Positions 10,168 through 19,395 of a DNA stretch of 26,656 nt are shown piece by piece (within the stretch, counting starts at the first letter, position 1; the number at the start of each line of letters is the position of its first letter). The stretch comes from Paramacrobiotus richtersi (lineage: Eukaryota; Tardigrada; Eutardigrada; Parachela; Macrobiotidae). The DNA lies in assembly GCA_034698045.1 (NCBI GenBank), contig JAQGAU010000527.1, positions 1-26,656 on the forward strand. The letters are read 5' to 3'. A model generated the notes under the pieces. The model was not told the DNA's origin and ran no database searches. It saw only the letters and a list, made by a program, of their open reading frames with translations. Both the position numbers and the translations under genes were made by a program.

Positions 10168-10764
10168 TCAAGCTTTTTCTAAAATTGCAGCAGCTATGGT
10201 GCTAACCTCAATGTCCGAGATGTTGTCCTTCAGCTAATCTGGTGGGCTGACTTCCGGATATTCACGGTCACAGTAAATTCGTTGCGCCAGGACATTGGCT
10301 GCCCTAGCCATTATCAGCTCGGCACTGGCCGATGTCGTCTACCGCTGCACTGAACTCGCTGTGAGTTTAATGACATTGGTCAACTTCTCTTTTCCGCGGG
10401 AGATTATCTCGAGGCGCTCTGTAAAGGCCGCGGAATAGCGCACCAACATCACGATGGACGCTAGTTTGACAGGCAAATAATGATCCTGACCTCCAGCTGC
10501 AGCGAGTGGAATTCCTATCTCCAGATCGTGACTGTCGCGTTTAACGAATACCGCGACGAAATAATTTAGGAAAGCCTTGAATAAGTTGACGTGCGCCTGC
10601 GGGCCGTGCGTGTCTTTTTTATAGTATCGCAGTTCTTGCGATTTTAGGGCGGTAATCACAAGATGAATCGTGGCTGCGTTTTCGCACAAGATCTGCAAAT
10701 GATGGTGCGTCATTAGTGTAGTGTGGCTTAGACTATTCTGTAAGCATTGACAAGTAAGTTTCAC
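10168..10764 (-). pseudogene. Unrecognised helical protein gene with two in-frame TAG codons
   Basis: This single minus-strand frame of about 198 codons is interrupted only by TAG at 10339 and a second TAG about 38 codons further on, and ends at TGA 10168. Codon structure is strongly coding-like throughout, including after each TAG (for example SASAELIMARAANVLAQRIY and NISDIEVSTIAAAILEKA). The sequence before the first TAG includes HVNLFKAFLNYFVAVFVKRD and LASIVMLVRYSAAFTERLEI, which suggests a mainly alpha-helical protein. The start is uncertain: two acceptor-like CAG sites lie near 10740 and 10700. No family is recognised. The low stop density suggests a young pseudogene, or recoding of TAG, which I consider unlikely in animal nuclear DNA. 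Confidence 0.48.
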
Positions 10765-11567
10765 ATGAATTAGTAACGCACATTTGCCCTTGAAGTTGTC
10801 TCCTGATTTTCAACAGCATGCTTGATACTTGTCGATCCCGAAGCGTGGGGAGCAGTGCGCTTGTAGAAGATTTATTCTCCAACACATAACGGTTTTCTAT
10901 AAACCAGTTGACAGAATTTGTTCTCTTTATTATGGGGTGTGGTGCTCAAGTTTTTGGCTAAGGTTAACATTAAAAAAGAACGAAAGCACGATAACCATTA
11001 CCGTCACGAGGTACTGTGAAAATGGCGCACGATATTCGCCTCATTGGCGCAGTTCTTTTTGCGTGACGACTTGTGCTACTTTCAAAACACCTGGTGCCGC
11101 TGTAAGCTGTTGTTCATGTTTATGTTCTATCATTGTTCTTTACTTCATCCATCGTTGACCGAAACTGGAACACGAAACACCAGAAGGAAGAACAAAAAAT
11201 TCCCTCATCTCCTAGTGTATACAAAACTGTTCTGCTTTGGAGAAGAAACCTTCCACGCGCTCTTGAAACACAATCTTACCGTTGCTTTATGATCCTGCAA
11301 GTTATCAAGCATGCTGCTAAAAAATTTGTGGCGCATGGCCAAATAGTATTTGCAGGCTGTGCGCATGTCACATGAGCGTTGCTGATATTTTTTAATGACC
11401 CGTAAATGTTACTCGACTAGAGCTTACTTACAACCAAACCATTCTATGCTGTTGAATGTAATTGTAATTCACTGTTTATATTATTCTTAGCTACTTTCTT
11501 AACCAGCTTATTTTGCCATTGTATCAATCATCGGTTTGAAAAAAATGCACTAAAACAAATTCCTAAT
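10765..11567. other. No supported gene
   Basis: Short overlapping frames occur on both strands (10829-11158, 11044-11292 and 11133-11375 plus). None carries a motif. The stretch at 11380-11567 is AT-rich and stop-rich. Confidence 0.35.
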
Positions 11568-11690
11568 CTACATGCAAGTATATTGTTGTACCTCGACGGC
11601 TACGGCCAAAAGTTTTGCATGTGTGGTCGCATCAATTCCTACGATGGCATCCAGGATTCCTCTGATCACGTCGCTCTCCGAAAATTTCAT
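11568..11690 (-). CDS. Short coding-like frame with possible upstream intron
   Basis: An ATG at 11690 opens a 40-codon frame beginning MKFSESDVIRGILDAIVGID with very regular coding-like codons. It closes at TAG 11568-11570. Just upstream on the same strand is a textbook intron candidate: GTAAGG at 11760-11755 and CTGTTTTTGCAG ending at 11703, 58 bases long. A TAG lies between the acceptor and the ATG, so any upstream exon would be 5' untranslated. The frame could instead be a coding exon ending at GAG|GTACAA near 11592. It may belong with the unrecognised gene at 10168-10764 on the same strand, 0.8 kb away, but nothing proves it. Confidence 0.33.
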   Translation of the reverse strand: MKFSESDVIRGILDAIVGIDATTHAKLLAVAVEVQQYTCM

Positions 11691-11702
11691 ATCCTAGGTC
11701 GC

Positions 11703-11760
11703 CTGCAAAAACAGAGTTATTTTTGAAAACGCCGCAAACTCTCTATGTACTGCGCCTTAC
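11703..11760 (-). other. Candidate 58-base intron
   Basis: On the minus strand the sequence starts GTAAGG and ends in a pyrimidine-rich run plus GCAG. Length and signals fit a short invertebrate spliceosomal intron. No transcript evidence is available. Confidence 0.3.
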
Positions 11761-11817
11761 TGAAGCGAAACGTGACCGCTGACTGGTGAGGACTTGCACA
11801 TCGCAATTTCCAAACCT

Positions 11818-11852
11818 GGAGGTCACTTGGGTCACTCTGGAGGTCACTCTGG
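11818..11852. repeat. Short tandem repeat of GGTCACT units
   Basis: GGTCACT occurs three times within 35 bases (11821, 11830 and 11842), with GGAGGTCACTCTGG-like flanks. The array is too short to classify. Confidence 0.6.
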
Positions 11853-13134
11853 TTCAGGGAAAAGGTTCAAGGACGCAGAACGCAATGTTCCTTCACGTGT
11901 TCAAGCTGCGTTTTGCTATTGTCGGTTTTTGCGCACGGACTTCTCACTGTATTTCTCATCCATATCGGCGATACCCACTCGTTTACGACTTCTGGACCGG
12001 ATGATGGTCCACGCTGTAATGGACGAAAAAATGCACTGTAGCGCCTTACTTCGGCATAATCTTGTGTCATACCTGTTCTGGATTTTGTGATAACTCCGGT
12101 TTAGGGAAACCGGAGCGTAGCCATATTTATCGTCACAAGGAACAAGTCTTGCTGATAGCCAGCATAATGGTAAAGCTTTAGATTCTCTGCACAAAAGCTT
12201 CAGCGCATCGATCAGGACCGTATTTGTTTCCCTGTTTCATCATCCGAGCGCTGGATTTTAACAGTGTTTGGTCGTACAAGGTCCAGAACTCTGAATAGTC
12301 TATCTGTCCACTCTAACTACGGCTACTATACTGCTTGAATGTACCGTACATGGTAGTTTTCAATCTCGCCTTTGTTGTGGACCGCCATTGCCATAGTTGC
12401 CATAGTACCTTCTAGTTGCCATAAACCGATTGACAAAATGGATAGCGACCTGTCCCGTACGCCCAATGGACTCCGTCCATTGTTATGGATCATTTTTATT
12501 AGAACTAACTCTCAAGCCAACTACTGTATCGTTATAGGCATGCGATATGTACACCAGTCTAATAGCATGACTTCCTTGAAGTATCAATGGTAGTAGTAGG
12601 ATACAAGCATGGGCACAACATGTAATGAGTGTGCAAAGGACATGACACAACACCTTTTGAACCATAGAACACTGTGAGCGCGACAACGCAGACAGCGGTA
12701 TGGCGCACCAGTCCTCAAAATCGATGAGCTCTGTAATTATGGTTACTTTCGTATTCAAACACGAACTGATGTGGGTCTGCAATGGGTATGCTACCTTTAT
12801 TTTCCCATCCAGTTTTTCTTCAGGACGGTTTGACTAGGATAACGCGTTACAACGTGTTTTGTTACTCGTGGTATTTCCGAAGAGGACGCACTTACGTCAA
12901 TCGTCCACACGGACCTGGGCTTGCCGATCGGAGTAATCGGCAGATGAGTCATAGGTCCTACAGATCTCTGGTACTATATCCCAGATTAAAACGCATGACT
13001 CATAAGAATTCCAAAGTATCATCACCGAACAAAATTATCTCGAGAACCAAGCCATTATCGGTTCCAGTCCAGTACCATTAACCTAGGTCAGATAACGTTT
13101 TCTTGCTAAACACAGTAACTACCCACACATAAAC
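11853..13134. other. No supported gene; scattered coding-like minus-strand fragments
   Basis: Several minus-strand passages look protein-like, but stops and frame changes prevent a gene call. Examples are LDLVRPNTVKIQRSDDETG near 12280, the 92-codon frame at 11916-12194, and LIDFEDWCAIPLSALSRSQ near 12720 in the frame 12483-12782. No motif is recognised. Confidence 0.3.
12094..12115. repeat. Perfect 9-bp hairpin
   Basis: CTCCGGTTT at 12094-12102 and AAACCGGAG at 12107-12115 form a perfect stem around an AGGG loop. No T-run follows, and it is not next to a supported gene. Confidence 0.7.
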
Positions 13135-13965
13135 ATGAACAACGACCCGACACAGCTGATTCCAGATCTTTCTGTCTACTCTAAAAAACAACTGCAAGGG
13201 ATGTGTAGACGTCTCAATGTACCGAGCCATCATATTGTACAGTGTGCACTATGCATTACCATGTGAATTTACTTAGCATAGTGCTACAACTTACGGATAC
13301 TAACCGCAGCTTGGTGCTCTACGAGAAGAGATGCGACGACATAGCTTAATACGGCGCGGTGAGACGAGGTATGCAACCCAGGTGAGGCACGGCATTCTGT
13401 CTCAACCATACTCCACCTGGAAACTGCCGTTCTCACAAATTTATGCGCGCTGTACAGGTTCGGGTATTTCCATGGCACGTTTACTGCGGGCTTGAAGACA
13501 ACGTTTTAGGTATTCTAAGATTCAAAAACAATTTTTGAGGAAGCGGTTTACATCTGCAGATTGCTGTGACGTTTCTGATCCCCGGGTCACACATGCAGCG
13601 TCGATTTCCGCTCTTCGAAGATGTTTTCGGGGCAGTGAGTTCCAGGCCAATCTTCTCTCCTACCGGCACGCTTGGACCACAGTGAAAACACAGTACGGTG
13701 TCCCCTTACACGCAGTAACTAAAACTCAACGGATGCAAAACAAGGGGAAACGGAAACAGATACTTCACCCTTTCTGATAATGAATATGAACATGCTGATA
13801 ATAACCTGCCAAGCCAGTTCAAGACGCAGGAAGTTTTTGCTTGAGATTCGTACGACAGCATATGGCAAATGATTGATACAGTTATGCCTGGAGGAGACCT
13901 TGATCCGAACGATAACATTGTTCAGGTTTTCGAAGAGGCGACTACCGGAATCGTGCACTGTGGCC
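13135..13965 (+). pseudogene. P-loop gene, copy A (broken)
   Basis: An ATG at 13135 (context AAACATGA) opens a 43-codon frame, with LSVYSKKQLQGMCRRLNVP and a CALC motif, ending at TGA 13264. It may be the N-terminus or a separate piece. From about 13400 the plus strand encodes, with frame changes, a protein clearly homologous to copy B at 22331-23901. Shared blocks include GLEDNVLGILRF, RKRFTSADCC, RGSEFQANLLS with TTVKTQYG, NRYFTLSDNEYEH, and DSIWQMIDTVMPGGDLDP followed by NDNIVQVF. The Walker A position reads EEATTGI here, so the nucleotide-binding lysine is lost. An in-frame TGA lies at 13842-13844. Frame changes fall near 13530 and 13725. Homology fades near 13965. The function of the family is unknown to me. 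Confidence 0.55.
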
Positions 13966-15515
13966 ACGTTAGCACCCTGCACGAAACTTGACGAAAGCGG
14001 ATGACTGTACTTTGGCTGCCAGTCCGGTGTAAGTTTGCGACTACCATAACCTAGCATATGAGCGGCCAATGGAGTAGTTATTGCATATGAGCGGCTCGTA
14101 ACCGCAAGAATTTGGCATCGACATCAACAGACCGAGAGGTGAACCGTTTCGTCATCCATTCTATTGTTGTTAGGTTTAGTCAGCAATGGGAAAGCTCCCC
14201 AAGGCACTAAATATTACTTTGAAGGCAGATTGTGACGATATTGCAGCGGACGTGGAGATCGTGAAGTTGAACTTCTTATAACCGGTTCTTGTGCTGTTAT
14301 TGTGGTTACTGTGGCTCTATTTGGAACGTTACTTATTCAGCTATGGCAATATTCCATTTGAAGAAACCGATCTTAAACGTCACGTGGCTTTGCTTTTTTA
14401 TGTCGTACCCATGTTTCATGTGCTATGTAGTGGTCCACAGCAGTCGCATATTACAGCGTGTGGCTTTTCTTGTGTTAACGTTGTTTCTCCCAATGTGCCA
14501 TAGAAAACCGAAACAACTGTAGTTGTCAGCTACGAGTAAACTTGTTTGGGTTATCCCGAGAAGGGAAATGTTGTAGTCCGTTTTCGTATAGGAAATAAAG
14601 ATTGTATCACCGCAGGTCGTGGTTGTATTTCGCGAAGTAGAGGTTTGCATTCTGCATATTGGTTGACTGATTGGCTGATCGTTTTAGGCATGTTCTTCGC
14701 TGCGGTAATGCAAAGGATGCCACACTTTCAAGGTTTCAAAGTTGTACTTCTTTATCCTTTGAACATGAGCAACATACGGCTTACGTAATTGCCACGGACC
14801 GTTCCGTATCATGAACACATTATCACCCGTTAACTACGGAATACAACGGCTATATGACAACACTGTTGATATTGTACATGTTTCCAAACTTTTGAGTTTC
14901 CAAACTTCCAAACTACTGTACTTCAACTCAAGCCTTTTGCTCCACTAGCATGGCAAATAATGCTAACTGCAGATGATGGTAGCATATCGGGGGGTAACGG
15001 TTTGCCTCATATTGCGTTACATCAAGCAGTTACCCGATACCTAACCTATATTATGCTTGGATTTACCGGTCGGCAGACGGTATTTCACTGTGCTGGATTG
15101 TCAGTCCTGACACTGGCATGTACTAGTGTAGACAAAACGATGGTGCACGTTATTAGTATTATTACTTTTTATTAGTATCGCAAAAAAGGCGACGGTGACC
15201 TTCTGACTTCAGGGCTATGGCTTGGTGCAGTAATGTCCAGTGCCCTGCAGAATTAAATGTGTATTCCGCAATCCTTGCTAGTTGCGGCATTGTACAGATG
15301 CAGCATGCATTTTCCGGTAGCAGAAATTTACCATCAATAAGCTCGGCTTGATTATTAAGCTCATGCGTACACACAAAAAGTTTGAATGCAGTAAACTTTC
15401 CATACGATATCTCGAGCTAGTTTTACCGCGTCTGACACGGACTTGACTACGCTGCATCATTTACTCGTCAATCTTATTTACAGCATTCGTTCTCTGTAGC
15501 AATAAGCCTGCAACA
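13966..15515. other. No supported gene
   Basis: Frames at 14289-14522, 14546-14788, 14960-15175 (plus) and 15162-15374 (minus) are unrecognised and only 70-80 codons long. A 13-base direct repeat (GCATATGAGCGGC at 14054-14066 and 14083-14095) lies just past the end of the P-loop copy A. The remainder is stop-rich. Confidence 0.35.
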
Positions 15516-15855
15516 TTACAAATTTCGACTTTCAGCTGACGTATAGCAGTAACTGTTGTCGGACTTCACTTTCAAAATGGTAGCCTTGCTGGCGACAACA
15601 GCCAAATAGCGCGAGCCCGTTTTCATCTTGGGTGAGCTGGAGACCCTAGATGCGCCATTACCACGTGCCATCCCTTCATTCTGCCCATCATCAGTTCCCC
15701 CAATATTCCAAGATGCGGCCGCAAAATTACTCCACTTTGCGCTATGTTTGCTCTCTGGCCATTTCGTAAACAGCGACTGCCCGTGGATTAGCCTATCCTT
15801 TGTCTTGCCGCACAAACGAGCTACCCAATCACTTGCAGGTAGAGAAGGTGGATTC
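15516..15855 (-). pseudogene. Coding-like continuation downstream of the polymerase remnant
   Basis: The minus strand below the polymerase motif C is open in a different frame to TAA 15516 and has coding-like codons (for example DWVARLCGKTKDRLIHGQSL and KMKTGSRYLAVVASKATILK). It is the second half of a 180-codon open frame (15516-16058). The first half of that frame overlaps the polymerase in another register and is a shadow. It could be the frameshifted polymerase C-terminus, but I could not match the expected motifs after motif C, so it may be a separate gene. Confidence 0.3.
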
Positions 15856-16330
15856 TTACCCCGCGACGCGCACACGGTCCGTATCAACGTACAAAGCACG
15901 CTCAATAGCCAATAAAGTTTATTGCATGATACAGCTTCATTCTTGAATGACAGATAACAATGAGGTGGCAAGCACGTTTGCATTAAGATCAGTACTATCG
16001 AGATCAAATGCTGATGTGCTTTGCACTTGCAGAACATCATCGATAGCCACATCAACATAAAAAATTTTGTATTTCCAAGTAAATAACAGTTCCATTAAAC
16101 TGTTTCTCATTAGTAACGTATTGAAATTTTGGTCGATTTTCCGTGATTACTAGCTTGTCCCACAATGTCTTCAAGATTAGTTTTGACAATAAGCGCCGAG
16201 TGGGATCATTCTGGACTTTTTGCGCGTCAGCCATCACTTGATCACGCTCCACACGATCAAGGATGGCTTTGGACGTAGATGACGCGGGTTTCCGTATTCT
16301 TAGCGCAGGCGTGCGGATTCCAGCTAGACT
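15856..16330 (-). pseudogene. Protein-primed family B DNA polymerase remnant (Polinton/Maverick-like)
   Basis: The minus strand shows two consecutive hallmarks of DNA polymerase B_2 proteins at the right spacing. Near 16210-16100 it reads NDPTRRLLSKLILKTLWDKL then ENRPKFQYVTNEKQF. This corresponds to the motif B block 'NP..R.LAKL.LNS.WGKF..R.N....YV.....F'. About 85 residues later, in a shifted frame, comes NANVLATSLLSVI and, at 15891-15874, YVDTDR, the motif C 'Y.DTDS' that holds the metal-binding aspartates. A frameshift near 16050 and two stops (TGA, TAA) before motif C kill the gene. Residues of motif B have also drifted: Asn to Lys and the WGK glycine to Asp. This polymerase replicates linear DNA from a protein primer in Polintons, adenoviruses and related elements. 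No motif A or exonuclease motif was found upstream. Confidence 0.68.
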
Positions 16331-16529
16331 TTACCGGACCGTCATTTTAATCGGATATCCGGACATACGGCTTGCTCAGCTACACAGCCATTCATGGTGC
16401 AAAGTCGAAGAGTACTTGTCGGTTGTTGTTAATCTCGGTTACGTTGACGAATACCAGCACAGCAACGCATACCACATTTTGAATCAGCGTTGCCAAATTG
16501 TATGTGCATATCTGATTTAGCGTGTTTAC

Positions 16530-16986
16530 TCAGCGGCAGAGCACCGCGTACTGTATGTACTCTGTATGCCCGCGGGTGAGAATAAAACCGTAGATACTGA
16601 GCACACCTTTACTGTATAGCGTGCAGACAAGGGACAGCCCCTCATTGCCCCCGCTTAGGTTCTTCGGCGCATCAGGGACGACTTCATAGTCGCAAACATT
16701 GTGCTCAAGTTTGTATAATTCATGCTGTACCGTGCATGTTTCAAACCAATCGCCAGGATTGTATTTGTCGCTGAAGAGGATGGAAGTGTCACTGACATCT
16801 ATAGTTATGGTTGTAAGTCTGCATGACTCTTGGTATTAGAGCTCTCTGCTTTGATATCGCCTCATACATCCACATTGTTGGTACTTGTTCTTCAGATCCT
16901 TCAAATTTCGGGTAATCTACAGCGTAGATAAGATACCACTTTTTATCCGCTTCTAATTGACCTAAAGTTTTACCGAAATTGACCAT
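16530..16986 (-). pseudogene. Unrecognised protein gene in two overlapping frames
   Basis: The minus-strand frame 16789-16986 (KTLGQLEADKKWYLIYAVDY at its start) leads into an overlapping frame open from 16835 to TGA 16530. That second frame holds 101 codons without any methionine. Both have coding-like codon structure; the second includes SILFSDKYNPGDWFETCTVQ and GVLSIYGFILTRGHTEYIQY. A single indel near 16810 would join them into about 155 residues. The second part looks beta-rich with spaced cysteines, as in extracellular or capsid-type folds. It lies on the same strand about 200 bases ahead of the polymerase remnant. No family is recognised. Confidence 0.38.
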
Positions 16987-17482
16987 CCATCGTCAATATG
17001 CCAGGAAAAAGCTGAGTTACGGCTTCCAATGTATATCCACCACGTTGCTATTCCTGACAACTTTCTATACTGCCCGACTTTCATCACCTCTGCAAATTAC
17101 AAGGCAGCTTGTCCTGGTCAAACACGTATTAAAAATCTTGACGTTTTTTGATCATGTTAATAATCCTGTCTGAACATACTTTACGAAGACATTGTAGAGC
17201 ACTGTGAGAGCTCCGCTTATAGAAATATCGGCGCGTAAAATAAGGCTTCATCCCAGAACGTCGGACGTCGTTTTGTGGATTGGTTTGATCGATCCACTGG
17301 AACTGTATGAATACAATGGATGTGTCCGTCATCGTCACCCTGAGTGTACGAAATAAGAAGATATTGCACCATATTATAATAGGAAAATGAAAGAGGTTTA
17401 TGAGGAGTGGCTCCAAAAGCGCAGTGTGACCTGAAAGTCGTTGTAGGGGAAATTTTGGAGACTCGAAAAGCGGGGGCAGGGT
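16987..17482. other. No supported gene; possible minus-strand fragments
   Basis: A 95-codon minus frame at 17129-17416 and an overlapping passage (DISISGALTVLYNVFVKYVQ near 17240-17180) look partly coding-like but disagree in frame. I cannot assign either. Confidence 0.28.
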
Positions 17483-17931
17483 TTAGAGCGTCCGCGAGTG
17501 TAGGTGGAGTGGCATACAGCCCAAAAAACGGTCAGCATGGTTGTGCATGGTGATGCAGCCGAAATTAATCATGTCGAGACCGGTGGCTGCGTCAATGGTG
17601 GAGTCGACGGCCGCGGCGAGGTATGAGAAGCCGTCGGGCGCGGTGAGACTCGTGAAGTCGCTGAGTGCTGACGGGGAAAGGGTTGCATCGTGCGTAGTTT
17701 TTGGGTTCGGGTACGTCGGGATCAGAGGCGACATCTACGCGCGGGATGACATCGGTGTCTTTGCAAGATGTGGATAACACGTCTATAATCTCACTGTTTT
17801 CTGCATCGCTCTGCAAACGTGTAGTTTCGACCATAGTAAAGAAGGCGATAAATATACGGAACGATAGCTAAGCGACGATCGATCAGATGATCAGCCAGAA
17901 TTGCCACTGCTTTGTAACCCGTAATGTCCAT
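17483..17931 (-). pseudogene. Unrecognised small protein gene(s), frameshifted
   Basis: An ATG at 17931 in GGCCATGG context opens a 46-codon frame (MDITGYKAVAILADHLIDRR) to TGA 17791. An ATG at 17834, inside it in another frame, opens VETTRLQSDAENSEIIDVLS and an acidic tail. The acidic frame loses sense near 17720, where a third frame takes over (DATLSPSALSDFTSLTAPDG, YLAAAVDSTIDAATGLDMIN) to TAA 17483. The third frame has GC-rich third positions and a very regular coding pattern. This is either one gene of about 150 codons with two indels, or an overlapping pair of small genes. GC content is visibly higher than in the flanks. Function unknown. Confidence 0.42.
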
Positions 17932-18868
17932 GGCCAGGGTAACGTCTACGTTTGAATAGAAGTAAAAAAAACAACACCAGTTGAGCGCCTTAAGGCTTTT
18001 CTAACATAGAGCACATTATAATCGACAAATATGGGATGACTACATGCCTACTGCAGTTATTGTTAATTTCCGTTGTATTTACCACCACCTGAATTGTCCC
18101 CGTTTTTATGACTGGATCTGCCTTAGGATTTTACCGCAGACCTTAAGTGCGAGATGCATGCACAGTAACGTATAATATATGACAGTGCTTAGCATCCTGC
18201 ATTCAGCTGACGACATTGCGATGTCTTCTACCTGCACATATCCGTGAAGGTATTCCTAACGAGGTATTAAGAAGGAACTGACGTTCTGTTATGACATCGT
18301 GTACTTGCGGCGGGTTGCATCGATGTTAGAATGTGACGGTGTAGTAGGGCAGAACGTGCTAAACGCTAAGAGTGTTCATTACTCTTTAACAGCGGCCGCA
18401 AGCGTGAAGTGATGAACGATACAACAATGACGGCCTAAGTGAAACACCAGTGATGCGGTTCGCGATGCTCTCGGATTCCGCTGAGCTCTGTGATAATCGT
18501 ACAATAACTTACTGTTTTACATGTGTTTCGAACATTGCGAAGTAGAGCTTAACGGACTGCCGATTACCAATAGCTGCAACAACTACGGGTGTTAGGACTT
18601 TACCGTACCACCGAACTATGAACGTCAAAAGGGTTAAAGGTCTAAAATTTCTTACAACCTTCAGCACCGAATACATCCTTTACAAACACACAACAGGATG
18701 GAACTTGCTGACCTCACAAATGGCGCCAAGAACCAAGGTTTTTTTCACGTGAAAAAAAATCTGAACAAAGTCAAACTACTTGAAATCGGGATGGGAAACT
18801 AATTTGCACTAGGCAAATCGGCGCACAAGTCCTTCAACCGCTGCCCATAGCCATCGTAACCCTCGAAC
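17932..18868. other. No supported gene
   Basis: Minus-strand protein-like snatches (VVVNTTEINNN near 18080 and YLHGYVQVEDIAMSSAECR near 18230) are interrupted by stops within 20-40 codons. No family is recognised. The stretch contains the palindrome at 18739-18758. Confidence 0.35.
18739..18758. repeat. Perfect 20-bp palindrome centred on CACGTG
   Basis: Seven T, CACGTG, then seven A form an exact palindrome (an eighth A follows at 18759). CACGTG is the E-box core bound by bHLH-type factors in animals, but no gene is supported next to it. It could equally be a fold-back point. Confidence 0.6.
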
Positions 18869-19395
18869 GTGATGCAGTGCATCAGATCGCGAAATGTTAT
18901 TCAAATATACGTTGACCTATTTCTGTCATATGCTGCACCGTCCGTATACTGGTTTAAATTTTTCAGCACGTGTCATTTGCACAGGATACGTGTTGCTGAG
19001 TTTCCTCGCAACACATACTTCCAAGCGTTGAGAAACTGCATTGCGCCATCCGACAAAAGAAATGTACGCACTTCTCCTCCAGCCAATTATTAGGCTCACT
19101 CGTTGAAGGTCGTTTATGAAAATAGCAATGAAGTGCCATATACCGCTTCAGCCTGCCAGCCAGGACACCGGAGTTTTGCAAGTTCGTCAGACACATCGTA
19201 TCTCGTATTGCGTAACGGAATGGTGAACGCAGATAGTGCACTGTCGTACTCGAGCAACAACGTTCAAATAGGGTACCTGATCTGGAGTCAGGCAGCGAAA
19301 AACGGAGCAACGGTCCGACTCACCAATTCGGAAATCAATGGGAAGGCAATGTGGTCATCTCCGCGTCACTGGGACATCAACCGAAAGCCTTGTAG

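Noticed and set aside
14054-14095. 13-base direct repeat as target-site duplication of an element
   Set aside because: The two copies are only 16 bases apart, so they cannot flank an insertion of meaningful size.
15516-16058. 180-codon open frame as a single gene
   Set aside because: Its first half runs in a different register across the polymerase remnant, whose motif C and spacing are much better evidence. Only the second half was kept, at low confidence.
16522-16550. ACTCAGCGGCAGAGCACC, resembling a tRNA D-arm (A box)
   Set aside because: No T-arm or acceptor stem follows within 60 bases, and the position overlaps the end of a coding-like frame.
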